The notes: generated by a model from the sequence alone, not told the origin. DNA of 64,000 nucleotides from Flavobacterium sp. J27 (GCF_004303025.1 NZ_PJQW01000004.1:69183-133182), one strand, 5' to 3'. Numbered from the stretch's first letter, positions 1-8,330 are shown. Program-made: numbers and translations.

Positions 1-2
1 TT

Positions 3-1691
3 GTTATTATTCTATTTACTTTAAATGGCGTAGCTGCATCAAAATTGCATCAAGAGAAACCTTTAGATAGTTTGCTCATCCAATTAAAAAATCATACCAA
101 AAAGGATACAATACAAATTAATCTTCTTAATGCTATTGGCTATAAATATTGGATTATAGATGCGAATAAATCCATTCATTATGGACAAAAAGCGTTGCAA
201 TTATCTGAGCAATTATCTTACAATCATGGGCTTGCAAAGGCTAATCGTATTATAGGTGTTGCCTATTGGTCTCAAGGTTTTCAGAATAAAGCCTTACTCT
301 ATTTAAAGCAATCGCATGAGCTTTACAAATCAGATAATGATAAAGAAGGGATTGCCAATACTCGTCTTAATTTGGGGATGGTTTATGCAGATCTTAAAAA
401 TTATAAAAAAGCGTTACATTATTATGAGTTAGCTATTGATGAATTTACTGCTTTAGAACTAAAAGGAAGAATTGCGACCACATTTACCAAAATTGGAACC
501 ATGTTTATTGAAGAGCATAAAAATGAAGAGGCATTAAAATACTTAACTGATGCTTTGCAAATGCATATTGCAAGTAATTTTACTTATGGTATTGCTGAAG
601 TACATAATAAATTAGGTATTTTGTACCTTAATAAAAATGAAATTGAATTAGCTTCTTACCACATTAAAAAGTCGATGGAATTAGGTAAAGAAGTGAATGA
701 TACTCATGGTTTAACAAATAATCTTATCCTTTTTGGAAAAATCTTAAGATGGCGGAATAAGATTGATGAAGCAACTCAATCGGTTGAGAAAGGACTATTA
801 TTGGCACAAGAAAATAATTTAAAGCAATTTGAATTATTAGCTTATGAAGAGTTAAAAGAACTGAAGAAACTACAACATAAACCTTATGAAGCTTTAGCTT
901 TTTATGAAAAGTATGAGTTCCTAAAAGATTCGCTTTTTAGGTTAGAAAAATCAAAACAAATTGCCTATATAGAATTTGAGAATGCATTAGAAAAGAAGGA
1001 TCATGAGTTTTCTAAACTGGAGGCAAAGGAAAAAGCGAGTAAAATTATAAACCTTTTATTAATTATAGGACTTGTAATTTTATCTGTTGCTGGTTATTTC
1101 ATTTATTCGATGTCGCAACAGCGTTTAGAGAAGAATAGGCAATTAGCTTTAAAAAATCAAGCGTATTTAGAATCGGAACAAGCCCTTACCCAAAAAGAAT
1201 TGGAGAATTCTGAGTTAAAACGACAAGAATTAAGACAGCAGTTAGATTTCAAGAATAGAGAGCTTACTTCTTACGCTTTAAATTTTATAAAAAAGAATGA
1301 AGTGGTACAAGAATTGCAGCTAACCATTAATAAGCTTAAGGAATCGTCGGTTATAAATAAGGATAAATTACTATCCGATTTAAAAAAAATCATAGAAAAG
1401 AATTTAAGTATAGATAGAGATTGGGAAGATTTCAGTAGATTTTTTGATGATGTACATCAAGGATTTTATACCAATTTAAAATCACATCATACTTCTTTAA
1501 CGGTAAATGATCTTAAATTATGCTCATTAATTCGCCTAAATCTTAATACTAAAGAAACTGCCAGTATTTTAGGAATATCTCCCGAAAGCGCAAAAACAGC
1601 TCGGTATCGTTTACGTCAAAAACTGGGCTTAGATGCCAAACAAGATATCACTAATTATTTACTTGATCTAGAATCTGAATCGAATAATTGA
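3..1691 (+). CDS. TPR sensor protein with C-terminal LuxR-like HTH (5' end outside window)
   Basis: The reading frame is open to the left edge. The residues before the first internal start candidate (VIILFTLNGVAAS) look like the end of a signal peptide, so the true start lies upstream of the window. Tetratricopeptide-type helical repeats fill about the first 300 residues. One membrane helix follows (around NLLLIIGLVILSVAGYFIYS), then a long coiled coil and a C-terminal helix-turn-helix (NTKETASILGISPESAKTAR, then YRLRQKLGL). The layout implies a periplasmic sensor with DNA-binding output in the cytoplasm, as in many Bacteroidetes one-component regulators. The HTH closely resembles that of the propeller regulator at 17477-20224. 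The target genes are unknown. Confidence 0.8.
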   Translation, partial: VIILFTLNGVAASKLHQEKPLDSLLIQLKNHTKKDTIQINLLNAIGYKYWIIDANKSIHYGQKALQLSEQLSYNHGLAKANRIIGVAYWSQGFQNKALLYLKQSHELYKSDNDKEGIANTRLNLGMVYADLKNYKKALHYYELAIDEFTALELKGRIATTFTKIGTMFIEEHKNEEALKYLTDALQMHIASNFTYGIAEVHNKLGILYLNKNEIELASYHIKKSMELGKEVNDTHGLTNNLILFGKILRWRNKIDEATQSVEKGLLLAQENNLKQFELLAYEELKELKKLQHKPYEALAFYEKYEFLKDSLFRLEKSKQIAYIEFENALEKKDHEFSKLEAKEKASKIINLLLIIGLVILSVAGYFIYSMSQQRLEKNRQLALKNQAYLESEQALTQKELENSELKRQELRQQLDFKNRELTSYALNFIKKNEVVQELQLTINKLKESSVINKDKLLSDLKKIIEKNLSIDRDWEDFSRFFDDVHQGFYTNLKSHHTSLTVNDLKLCSLIRLNLNTKETASILGISPESAKTARYRLRQKLGLDAKQDITNYLLDLESESNN

Positions 1692-1728
1692 TAAAATTTT
1701 TTTAGGTTGAGATAAGGAGTATTTCAAC

Positions 1729-1757
1729 AAAAAATAATGTAAAGCATTATTTTTTTG
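1729..1757 (+). terminator. Rho-independent terminator after the TPR-HTH gene
   Basis: The arms AAAATAATG (1731-1739) and CATTATTTT (1745-1753) enclose a 5-base loop and are followed by a T run. It lies 40 bases after the stop codon of the upstream gene. Confidence 0.7.
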
Positions 1758-1788
1758 GTAACCGATAGGATCATTTTTTTTGAGTAAA

Positions 1789-1857
1789 TGTCAACTAAAA
1801 ATAGCAAACCCTGTAAAATGAATACTTTACAGGGTTTTTTGTGGAGTCGGAGAGAAT
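1789..1857. repeat. Left attachment repeat (attL): ssrA 3'-end fragment plus terminator
   Basis: This 69-bp segment matches 15545-15613 with three mismatches. The last 37 bases (1821-1857) are identical and end with GTGGAGTCGGAGAGAAT, the 3' terminus of tmRNA in reverse orientation. After 1857 the similarity stops: here TGTTATG, in the intact gene CGAACTC. It is therefore only the displaced end of ssrA with an ssrA-type terminator hairpin (CCCTGTAAA/TTTACAGGG). Sequence to the left is host chromosome and sequence to the right is the element. Confidence 0.85.
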
Positions 1858-1929
1858 TGTTATGTTTTTTTTATAATATTGTGTTTATAAGTATTTAATG
1901 GTAATTTACCCCAGTATAACTAGAAATGT

Positions 1930-1937
1930 TATATTTG
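1930..1937 (+). promoter_or_regulatory. Possible -7 element of the integrase promoter
   Basis: TATATTTG fits the Bacteroidetes -7 consensus TAnnTTTG and lies 58 bases before the integrase start. No convincing -33 TTTG is seen. An inverted ATAAC/GTTAT pair (1916-1920 and 1928-1932) overlaps its upstream edge. Confidence 0.35.
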
Positions 1938-1976
1938 TTTTTGTTATTAAATTATATCAAAATATAACTATATTGT

Positions 1977-1996
1977 CAACTGAACTGTCAACTAAA
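1977..1996. repeat. Left arm-type direct repeat (candidate integrase or Xis site)
   Basis: The 20-mer CAACTGAACTGTCAACTAAA recurs with one difference at 15536-15555, so one copy lies just inside each end of the element. Each 20-mer contains two CAACT half-units. It runs up to the first base of the integrase start codon. In the excised circle the two copies would flank the recombined attachment site, as arm sites of tyrosine integrases do. Binding is inferred. Confidence 0.5.
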
Positions 1997-3249
1997 TGAA
2001 ATATACTTTTAATTTAAAAGAGCCTAAATCTGAAAACGAAACATTAATCTTATTTTCAAGTTATTTCAAAAATGAAAACAGAAAGTTTGTTTATTCGACT
2101 GGTGAAAAAATAAATCCTAACCATTGGGATTTTGATAATAGAACCCCTTTTACTATTGGTAAGAATAAAGATAAATTCGCTCAAAGCATCAAATTACAAT
2201 TAAACAGATATTCAGATTTGTTTCTCGAGACTGAAAGCTTATATAAAAGGATTAACGAACCCTTTACTTCAAAAATTATAAAAAAAGTATTTGACGAGGA
2301 GTTTAAAAAATCTCCTTCGGGTAAAAATATTTTTTTTGATGCTTACGATGAATTTACTTCTGAAAAAATCAAGATGAAAGTATGGTCGGCATCAACTATT
2401 AAAAGATATCAAAATATAAAAAACATCCTAAAGAATTTTGAGAAAGCTAAAAATTATGTGCTTACTTTCAGTAAAATAGATGCTAATTTTCATTCTGAAT
2501 TTACTTCTTATTGTATGGATGATTTAAATCATATTAATAATACATATGCTAGAAATTTGGGATTATTCAAAACTTTTATGTTTTGGGCAAGAAAGAATAA
2601 ATATACATATAATGATCAGTTCCAAGAATTCAAGAAAGTTGATAGAGTTATAACTAATCAAATAGCTCTTACAATTGAAGATTTAAATAATTTGATGCAA
2701 TTTGAATTTGAAAGTAGCAGACTTGAAAAAGTAAGAGATGTTTTTTGTTTTGCTTGCGTTACAGGAATGCGATTTGGTGAGTTATCACTAATTAGTAAAA
2801 GTAATATCACTGACGATTTTATTATCTTAAAAGAAGAAAAAGACGAAACAAAAGAAGCGAGAGAAATTCCTTTAACAAGTATCTCAAGGTTTATTCTAAA
2901 GAAATATGATTTTAAACTCCCTTTGATAGCTAATCAAAAGCAAAACGAATATATAAAGGAAGTTTTCAAAGTAATGGACTATAATAATGAAGTTCAAAAA
3001 ATAACAACAAAAGGCAAAGAAAATATAAAACAAGATATGCTTTTTTATGAAAGAATTTCTACACATACAGCTAGGAGAACTTTCATCACTATGATGAAAA
3101 GACAAGGAAAAAGTGATAAGTTAATTGCTTCTATAACTGGTCATAGCGATATGAAAACCTTAAATCAATATTATCAAGTTAGTGAGCCTGAAAAGAAAGA
3201 AGCAATGGACCAGGTATTTAATGTCGAACTTAAAATGAAAATAGTATAA
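1996..3249 (+). CDS. Tyrosine recombinase (integrase) of the ssrA element
   Basis: A 417-residue site-specific recombinase that would catalyse integration and excision of the element. The N-terminal half resembles arm-binding and SAM-like core-binding domains of Bacteroidetes phage/transposon integrases. The catalytic set is visible: R259 in TGMRFGEL, H357 and R360 in HTARRT, H383 in GHSDMKT and a tyrosine in QYYQV (Y392 by alignment with family motifs). The position immediately inside the left attachment repeat is typical of an integrase. The length is normal and the gene appears intact. Confidence 0.93.
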   Translation: MKYTFNLKEPKSENETLILFSSYFKNENRKFVYSTGEKINPNHWDFDNRTPFTIGKNKDKFAQSIKLQLNRYSDLFLETESLYKRINEPFTSKIIKKVFDEEFKKSPSGKNIFFDAYDEFTSEKIKMKVWSASTIKRYQNIKNILKNFEKAKNYVLTFSKIDANFHSEFTSYCMDDLNHINNTYARNLGLFKTFMFWARKNKYTYNDQFQEFKKVDRVITNQIALTIEDLNNLMQFEFESSRLEKVRDVFCFACVTGMRFGELSLISKSNITDDFIILKEEKDETKEAREIPLTSISRFILKKYDFKLPLIANQKQNEYIKEVFKVMDYNNEVQKITTKGKENIKQDMLFYERISTHTARRTFITMMKRQGKSDKLIASITGHSDMKTLNQYYQVSEPEKKEAMDQVFNVELKMKIV

Positions 3250-3253
3250 ATTG

Positions 3254-3937
3254 ATGAAATTTTATTCTAAACTGCAAAACAAGTTAATTAGTTTAATAAC
3301 TTTTAAGAGAGTTGAAAATGAATGGACTTTCATTGTTGGCTGTATTATTCTAGCGATAATATTACTTTTTTCATTCTCATTGTACTTTTATGAAGAAGCT
3401 TTCCTGAAAACAAATGGTTTCTTTAGACGTTTATCATTTGGAATAGTTTTAGGATTTTTAATATTAGGTTTTATTTACATTACAGTATTGATAAATACTT
3501 TTAAAAGAGCAAATAAGATGTTGCAAAAGACATCAGAAGTAAAAAGAAAAGAGAGTGATATTGTTTTAAAAGAAGATATCTTAAATCAAAATAATTTTAT
3601 TGAAGAAGGATTATTTGACAAAAAAACGAAAGACTTAATCATAAAAGTTATTGAAGAAATGAATTTATCTGATAGTAATGATTTTATAATTTTATTTTCA
3701 TTTATTCAGAAATTTATTTTTAAAAATAAAGTAAGTAATTCAAAATTATTGAAAGAAATACCTAATGTTTTTGGAGTTGAAATGCCTACAGCAAGTTATT
3801 ATAGTCAAATGACAAATAATTTATATATCTGGAAAGATAATAATGCTAAAATAAAAGAGGTTAAGGAAGTTTATAATCTTTCACCTTATTATGAGAGATT
3901 TGAAGATATTAAGAATAAATATTATACTTTAAAATAA
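3254..3937 (+). CDS. Hypothetical two-helix membrane protein of the element
   Basis: This protein of about 227 residues is not recognised. Two hydrophobic segments near residues 27-50 and 62-85 should span the membrane. The remaining C-terminal part is charged, helical and probably cytoplasmic. The ATG at 3254 is preferred over an in-frame TTG one codon earlier. It starts only 5 bases after the integrase stop, so it is probably co-transcribed with the integrase. The function is unknown; a role in element biology is only inferred from position. Confidence 0.6.
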   Translation: MKFYSKLQNKLISLITFKRVENEWTFIVGCIILAIILLFSFSLYFYEEAFLKTNGFFRRLSFGIVLGFLILGFIYITVLINTFKRANKMLQKTSEVKRKESDIVLKEDILNQNNFIEEGLFDKKTKDLIIKVIEEMNLSDSNDFIILFSFIQKFIFKNKVSNSKLLKEIPNVFGVEMPTASYYSQMTNNLYIWKDNNAKIKEVKEVYNLSPYYERFEDIKNKYYTLK

Positions 3938-3955
3938 CGAGTTTATATATTATTT

Positions 3956-3990
3956 ACTTTACATAGACTTTATATAAAGTTTTGTAAAGT
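3956..3990. promoter_or_regulatory. Nested palindromic operator upstream of the xis-like gene
   Basis: A perfect 14-base palindrome ACTTTATATAAAGT (3967-3980) lies inside an outer inverted pair, ACTTTACA (3956-3963) and TGTAAAGT (3983-3990). This gives four ACTTTA/TAAAGT half-sites. The right outer half-site overlaps the -33 box of the promoter at 3981-4009, so a bound protein would be expected to repress it. The HTH protein encoded just downstream is the natural candidate; this is inference. Confidence 0.55.
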
Positions 3991-4009
3991 ATAACCGAAT
4001 ATAGATTTG
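3981..4009 (+). promoter_or_regulatory. Bacteroidetes-type promoter for the xis-like gene
   Basis: TTTG (3981-3984), a 17-base spacer and TAGATTTG (4002-4009) match the TTTG/TAnnTTTG consensus. The start codon follows at 4036. Confidence 0.6.
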
Positions 4010-4035
4010 CATTGAAATTTTAAATCAATGCAATT

Positions 4036-4308
4036 ATGGAAAATCCATTTGAAAAGATTACAAAAGAGCTTTCTGATATTAAAGTTCTGGTATATGAAAT
4101 TCTTCAAAAACCTAAAGAAGATTATTCTAACAAAGTTTATACTTTACAAGAAGCTGCAGGACTACTCAAAGTCGACAAGCAGACAGTTTCTAATCATATT
4201 TTAAGAGGAAATTTAAAATCCAAACGTATTGGACGAAGAATCCTTATTCCTCATAATGAACTATTCGATTCTTTAAATGAAGTAAAATCGCTTAAATACA
4301 AGCGATAA
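4036..4308 (+). CDS. Excisionase-like helix-turn-helix protein
   Basis: This 90-residue protein has a coiled N-terminus and a MerR/excisionase-type winged HTH (about residues 35-85: YTLQEAAGLLKVDKQTVSNH, then RGNLKSKRIGRRILIPHNEL). This family (HTH_17) includes Xis proteins that direct excision and small repressors. It has its own promoter and a palindromic operator upstream, which suggests autoregulation or control of the excision/replication switch. Whether it bends attachment-site DNA like Xis or acts as a repressor cannot be decided from sequence. Confidence 0.8.
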   Translation: MENPFEKITKELSDIKVLVYEILQKPKEDYSNKVYTLQEAAGLLKVDKQTVSNHILRGNLKSKRIGRRILIPHNELFDSLNEVKSLKYKR

Positions 4309-4344
4309 CTCCACTATATCTTAATAACTAATAAAATTTATATT

Positions 4345-4533
4345 ATGAGAAATAATCGAACACAAAGATTAGTTGCTTTAACAATTGTGCTAATTATTAT
4401 ATGTTGTATTGAAATTTGGTTTTTAAATAATAGAAAAGCAATTCCAACATTGTCCCTAATCGGTTCAATTTTTGGAGGCTTTGCAATTGGCTTATATCTA
4501 TATGGAATCGCAAAAGTACTTACAGAAGATTAG
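4345..4533 (+). CDS. Small two-helix membrane protein
   Basis: This 62-residue protein has a basic N-terminus and two hydrophobic stretches (about residues 10-28 and 37-57) joined by a short polar turn. The family is not recognised. It follows the HTH gene by 36 bases and is followed by a hairpin at 4544-4579, so the two genes may form one short transcript. Confidence 0.55.
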   Translation: MRNNRTQRLVALTIVLIIICCIEIWFLNNRKAIPTLSLIGSIFGGFAIGLYLYGIAKVLTED

Positions 4534-4543
4534 TCAAAAAAAA

Positions 4544-4579
4544 TAAGCGTAAAATCCTCTACAAAGTTATTTACGCTTA
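4544..4579 (+). terminator. Hairpin after the small membrane protein
   Basis: The perfect 10-base arms TAAGCGTAAA (4544-4553) and TTTACGCTTA (4570-4579) surround a 16-base loop. The following TTAATTAATT is only weakly T-rich, so it may be a terminator or a protein-binding inverted repeat. Confidence 0.4.
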
Positions 4580-4639
4580 ATTAATTCTTATTGAAGTGCT
4601 AGCAAATATAGCTAGTATTTCCATAATAATCAAATATTT

Positions 4640-5830
4640 ATGGATGAAAACAACGTGTTATATAAGAGTAATAAACCGTCTAATACTATATACGATAAAG
4701 CTTTAGAATATATAGATTCAAAATATTCATTACGATTTAATTCAATTGCTTTAGACTATGAAATTACCCTTAGAAATAAAGAAAACTGGAGTACATTAAA
4801 TCTAAATTCATTATTAATAGAATTAATTAAAACAGGAATTGATATTCCAGTTTCTAAATTAGAAATTTTAATAAAATCAGATTGGATTCGATATTATAAC
4901 CCAGTCGAAGAGTACTTCAAGAACTTAAAAAAGTGGGATGAAAAAACAGACTTCATTAAGAAGCTCGCTAGTTATGTAAATACTAATGATAATGATGCTT
5001 TTTGTTATCATTTAGAAAAGTGGTTTGTAAGAGCTGTACTTTGTGCTTTAGAAAAGGATAAAATCAATAAGCATTGTATCGTTTTAGCTAATGGAGACCA
5101 GCATTGTGGTAAATCAACTTACTTACGTTCTTTTATCCCTCCAAAACTATCAGGTTTCATAAGTGAAGATATTGGAATTGATAAGGATTCAAGGATTAAA
5201 TTATGTACAAATTTAGTTATAAATCTTGATGAATTGAGTTTATTAGGAAAAAGCGATATTAATTCATTGAAAGCTTTTTTTTCTAAAACTACAGTAAATG
5301 AACGATTACCTTATGAGAGAAAATCACAGTTGCTAAATAGAATCTGTTCATTTGTTGGTTCTAGTAATCTTACTGATTTTTTAACTGATGAAACTGGAAA
5401 TGTTCGTTGGATTGTTTTTGATGTTAAAGGTAGAATTGATTTCAATTATTCTAAGGAAATCGATATTGATGATGTTTGGAGTCAAGCTTATTTTCTTGCT
5501 TATGAAAAGAAAAATTATAACCCTGAACTTACATTAAAAGATATCGAAGAAAATGAAATTAGAAATGAAAGATATACTTCACTATCAATTGAACAAGAAA
5601 TGGTGGTTACCTATTATGAAAAATCGGAATTACAATCAGATTTTAGAACCGCTACGGATATTGTAAAAGAGCTTTATCCATTAGGGTTAAAGATGAATAG
5701 GGAAAAAATTGGAAGAGCTTTGGCAGGCTTTAAGTTTACTAGATTAAAAAATAGCAAACGGCAAGTTTACGGCTATCTAGCAAAACCTAAATTTAAAGAC
5801 TCTCCTTTCAATTATAATATAGAAAATTAA
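4640..5830 (+). CDS. VapE-family (virulence-associated E) replication helicase/ATPase
   Basis: This 396-residue protein matches the VapE/D5-like ATPase group that accompanies primases on phages, plasmids and integrative elements. The P-loop is GDQHCGKS (152-159) and the probable Walker B is the region LVINLDEL (about 191-198). The C-terminal 100 residues resemble a winged-helix tail. With the primase at 6051 and the iterons between them it probably forms a replication module acting on the excised element. An alternative start within the first 20 residues cannot be excluded. Confidence 0.82.
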   Translation: MDENNVLYKSNKPSNTIYDKALEYIDSKYSLRFNSIALDYEITLRNKENWSTLNLNSLLIELIKTGIDIPVSKLEILIKSDWIRYYNPVEEYFKNLKKWDEKTDFIKKLASYVNTNDNDAFCYHLEKWFVRAVLCALEKDKINKHCIVLANGDQHCGKSTYLRSFIPPKLSGFISEDIGIDKDSRIKLCTNLVINLDELSLLGKSDINSLKAFFSKTTVNERLPYERKSQLLNRICSFVGSSNLTDFLTDETGNVRWIVFDVKGRIDFNYSKEIDIDDVWSQAYFLAYEKKNYNPELTLKDIEENEIRNERYTSLSIEQEMVVTYYEKSELQSDFRTATDIVKELYPLGLKMNREKIGRALAGFKFTRLKNSKRQVYGYLAKPKFKDSPFNYNIEN

Positions 5831-5838
5831 AAACATAC

Positions 5839-6016
5839 TTACCTACTTACCTTTTTTTAAAAAAACAGCCTTGCTTTATGTTGTTGTCTATTTAGGTAAG
5901 TATATAATTTACTCTTACCTATAGTTACCTATGTTACCTAAAAGAATAGGTAAGTAGGGAGAGTATAGGTAACTCTTTTGAAACTTGCTAACTCCTATTA
6001 TTGTTGAATTAGGTAA
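5839..6016. repeat. TTACCTA iteron cluster (candidate replication origin)
   Basis: Eight exact copies of TTACCTA or its complement TAGGTAA occur within 178 bases, plus one truncated copy. Forward copies lie at 5839, 5915, 5925 and 5934 (partial at 5847); inverted copies lie at 5893, 5947, 5966 and 6010. Two inward-facing groups meet at 5940/5947. The cluster fills the intergenic space between the VapE helicase and the primase. It looks like an iteron-type origin or an autoregulatory operator. Confidence 0.65.
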
Positions 6017-6050
6017 GATGGTAAGTGAAATTCTAAAAAAAAATAAAAAT

Positions 6051-6884
6051 ATGAATGCAAAAAAAGCAAAGACAATTCCAATAGAACAAGTGTTATATAG
6101 AATGGGAATCAAACCACAAAAAACTAGTGGCGATGATATATGGTATTTAAGTCCATTTACGACGGAGAAAACAGCATCTTTTAAAGTTAATCAAAAAATA
6201 AATAAATGGTATTGTCATTCAAGTGGTTTTGGAGGTAATACGCTCGATTTTGTAATAAAGAAATCAGGATGTAGTATTAGTGAAGCTTTAACTTATTTAA
6301 AAGATTTTGATATTTTCTTTTCTTTTCAAAAGCAAATTTTTAAAGCTCCTGAAGAAGATGAGGAACATGTTGATCATATTGAAAAAATTAAGCCTATACA
6401 GCATATTGCATTAATCCAATATTTAAAAGATAGAGGAATTTTAAAATATGAAAATGAAAATTGCTTGAAGGAAATTCATTATTCGATAAAGGATAAAAAA
6501 TATTTTGCATTAGGATTTAGAAACGATAGTGGAGGTTTTGAAGTGAGGTCTAAATATGCAAAAATTTGCCTAGGAATAAAAGATATAACTACGGTTTTTA
6601 ATGGATCAAAAGTACTAAGAGTTTTTGAAGGTTTTTTTGATTATTTGAGTTTTAAACAAATACAAAATTGTAATTCAGATTACATGATTCTTAACTCAAT
6701 TTCAATGCTTGAAAAGAGTCTACACTTATTATTTAATTATGAAAAAATAGAACTATTTCTTGATAATGATTTGCAAGGAGACAAAGCAACTGAATTATTA
6801 AAAAATCAATTTAAAAATGTTATTGATGGTAGGATAAAATATAAAAATCACAAAGATTTAAATGAATTTATTACCGCAAAGTGA
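6051..6884 (+). CDS. Toprim-domain primase
   Basis: The protein is 277 residues from the ATG at 6051; earlier in-frame starts at 6018 and 5985 would lie within or beside the iteron array. The N-terminal ~70 residues resemble the CHC2 zinc-binding region of DnaG-type primases (WYLSPFTTEKTASFKV, then WYCHSSGFGGNTLDFV), but the full Cys set is not visible. The C-terminal half is a Toprim fold with the acidic residue in RVFEGFFDYLSF and the DxD-like LFLDNDLQGDKA. It would prime replication of the element with the neighbouring VapE helicase. Similar primases occur on Bacteroidetes mobilizable elements. Confidence 0.82.
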   Translation: MNAKKAKTIPIEQVLYRMGIKPQKTSGDDIWYLSPFTTEKTASFKVNQKINKWYCHSSGFGGNTLDFVIKKSGCSISEALTYLKDFDIFFSFQKQIFKAPEEDEEHVDHIEKIKPIQHIALIQYLKDRGILKYENENCLKEIHYSIKDKKYFALGFRNDSGGFEVRSKYAKICLGIKDITTVFNGSKVLRVFEGFFDYLSFKQIQNCNSDYMILNSISMLEKSLHLLFNYEKIELFLDNDLQGDKATELLKNQFKNVIDGRIKYKNHKDLNEFITAK

Positions 6885-6997
6885 TATTCACAATCTTAGT
6901 AATTTCAAGATGTGTTTTCCGCTAGCGCTACAAACTTATCTTGCTTTTTCTCCCGATGGTCGCAAAAGAAAAGTACTATATCAAAAACAAAAAATCA
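6885..6997. other. Candidate oriT/nic region upstream of the mobilization genes
   Basis: The gap between primase and MobC-like gene contains overlapping palindromes CGCTAGCG (6920-6927) and TAGCGCTA (6923-6930). They are followed by a G+C-richer stretch unlike the surrounding A+T-rich DNA. Transfer origins commonly lie just upstream of mobC/mobA genes, so this is the best-placed candidate. No nic consensus was recognised. Confidence 0.3.
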
Positions 6998-7315
6998 ATG
7001 ATTCAAAAGAGAACAAAAGTTTTAATGTTTAGAGTCACAAATATTGAAAAGAAAGTAATTGAAAAGAAAGCAAAAAACAGAAAAATGAATACTGCTAGCT
7101 TTTGCAGAATGGTAGCCTTGGAACGAAAAAATAAATCTGTTTTTACTGAAGAAGAATTAAAAGCTTTTGAAAATTTACATTACATCAGAAACAGTTTTAT
7201 AAAGATTAATAATCTTCTAAAAGATAAAGATTCTTTGTTTGCAAATCAGGTTATGAAGACAGTAAATGAAACAGATAAAATTTTGAAAATTTTTAGTGAT
7301 GGTAGGGAAGGCTAA
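6998..7315 (+). CDS. MobC-like ribbon-helix-helix mobilization accessory protein
   Basis: The protein has 105 residues from the ATG at 6998; the upstream extension from 6941 runs through the candidate oriT and is thought not to be translated. A strand-helix-helix region (about residues 5-40: KVLMFRVTNIEKKVIEKKAK, then TASFCRMVAL) fits the RHH fold of plasmid MobC/relaxosome proteins. The rest is helical. The 3' end overlaps the relaxase start by 17 bases, indicating translational coupling. It probably helps the relaxase bind oriT. Confidence 0.72.
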   Translation: MIQKRTKVLMFRVTNIEKKVIEKKAKNRKMNTASFCRMVALERKNKSVFTEEELKAFENLHYIRNSFIKINNLLKDKDSLFANQVMKTVNETDKILKIFSDGREG

Positions 7316-8330
7316 AAGCATTGCTCATACTTCAAATGCGGTTGATTATGCAAAAGATAAATTGCATGCAGAAGAAATATTAAGACACAATGTAATCGGA
7401 AATACTGGATTAGAAATCGAAAATCAGTTTAAAGTTTATCAAAACTTGAATAGCAATACAAAGTTAAATACTATTTCAGTTGTATTGAGTCCAGAACCCG
7501 AAGACGGAAGAAAACTAACTAATGATGAGTTTAGAGAGATTACTCAAAATTATTTAGATAAAATGAACTTAAAGGAATATCAGCACATTGCATACGTTCA
7601 CAAAGATAGAGACCACGCTCACATTCATTTATATGTAAATCGTATTAATGATAAAGGTAAGGCTTATAATGATTCATTTATTGGAAAAAGAACTCAACAA
7701 AAAGCACATGAAATTGCTAAAGATAAAGGTTTGATTTCTGCTCGAGAAAAGATGATCCAAAATATCAATAGAGAGAAACTTAATCTTAAAGAACTAAAAA
7801 ATGAAATTTTTAGAAAGCATCAATCTGTTATGATGCAAAAACCGAAAAGCTTTGATAATTATATAAAACAAATGAATTTACAAGGATTAGAAGTTAAACC
7901 AACAATTAATAGGCAAGGACAAATCCAAGGATTTAGAGTTACTGATTTAAGGACGAACAATAACTTTAAAATGAGTGAAGTAAATCGTTCAATGTCAGTA
8001 GGCAATTTAATTAAAAACGGGTTGAAAAATGATTTAGATAACCAACTAAATAAAACTTTAAAAACGTCTCAAAACAAGCAAAATTTAGCAATTGACATAA
8101 AGAAAACAATTGCTCGAGAATCTAATAATCTTATAAAGAATAAAGATGCTAAAATGATTTTAGGTAAAGAAAAATTAACCAAAAAAGAGTATTTGGATTA
8201 TAGAAAATTTGAAGAAGATGTAATTCAACCTCATTATGTAGTTGAACATCAAAAATATTGGAACGAAGAGCGACCAAAAGAGATTGATAATGAAAATAAC
8301 AGGAATATTAATAAAGATAATGAACGATGA
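7299..8330 (+). CDS. MobA-family relaxase
   Basis: This 343-residue protein matches the relaxase/mobilization nuclease family (PF03432). It would nick one strand at oriT and pilot it into a recipient. The metal-binding histidine cluster is HKDRDHAHIHLYVNRI (H101, H106, H108, H110). The tyrosine in VDYAKDK near the N-terminus is the likely nucleophile. The ATG at 7299 is chosen over the adjoining GTG at 7296. The C-terminal third is charged and helical, as usual for relaxosome contacts. The stop overlaps the next start (ATGA). Confidence 0.9.
   Translation: MVGKAKSIAHTSNAVDYAKDKLHAEEILRHNVIGNTGLEIENQFKVYQNLNSNTKLNTISVVLSPEPEDGRKLTNDEFREITQNYLDKMNLKEYQHIAYVHKDRDHAHIHLYVNRINDKGKAYNDSFIGKRTQQKAHEIAKDKGLISAREKMIQNINREKLNLKELKNEIFRKHQSVMMQKPKSFDNYIKQMNLQGLEVKPTINRQGQIQGFRVTDLRTNNNFKMSEVNRSMSVGNLIKNGLKNDLDNQLNKTLKTSQNKQNLAIDIKKTIARESNNLIKNKDAKMILGKEKLTKKEYLDYRKFEEDVIQPHYVVEHQKYWNEERPKEIDNENNRNINKDNER

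Noticed and set aside
1841..1857. A second tmRNA or a tRNA gene at the left repeat
   Set aside because: Only the terminal ~16 bases of ssrA are present. The rest of the gene, including the T-loop continuation, is absent, so it is an attachment-site fragment.
5839..6016. CRISPR array
   Set aside because: The repeat unit is only 7 bases, occurs in both orientations and has irregular spacing; no cas genes are near. It fits an iteron array better.
6941..6997. N-terminal extension of the MobC-like protein from the start at 6941
   Set aside because: The extension is unlike RHH proteins and overlaps the candidate oriT; the ATG at 6998 directly precedes the conserved region.
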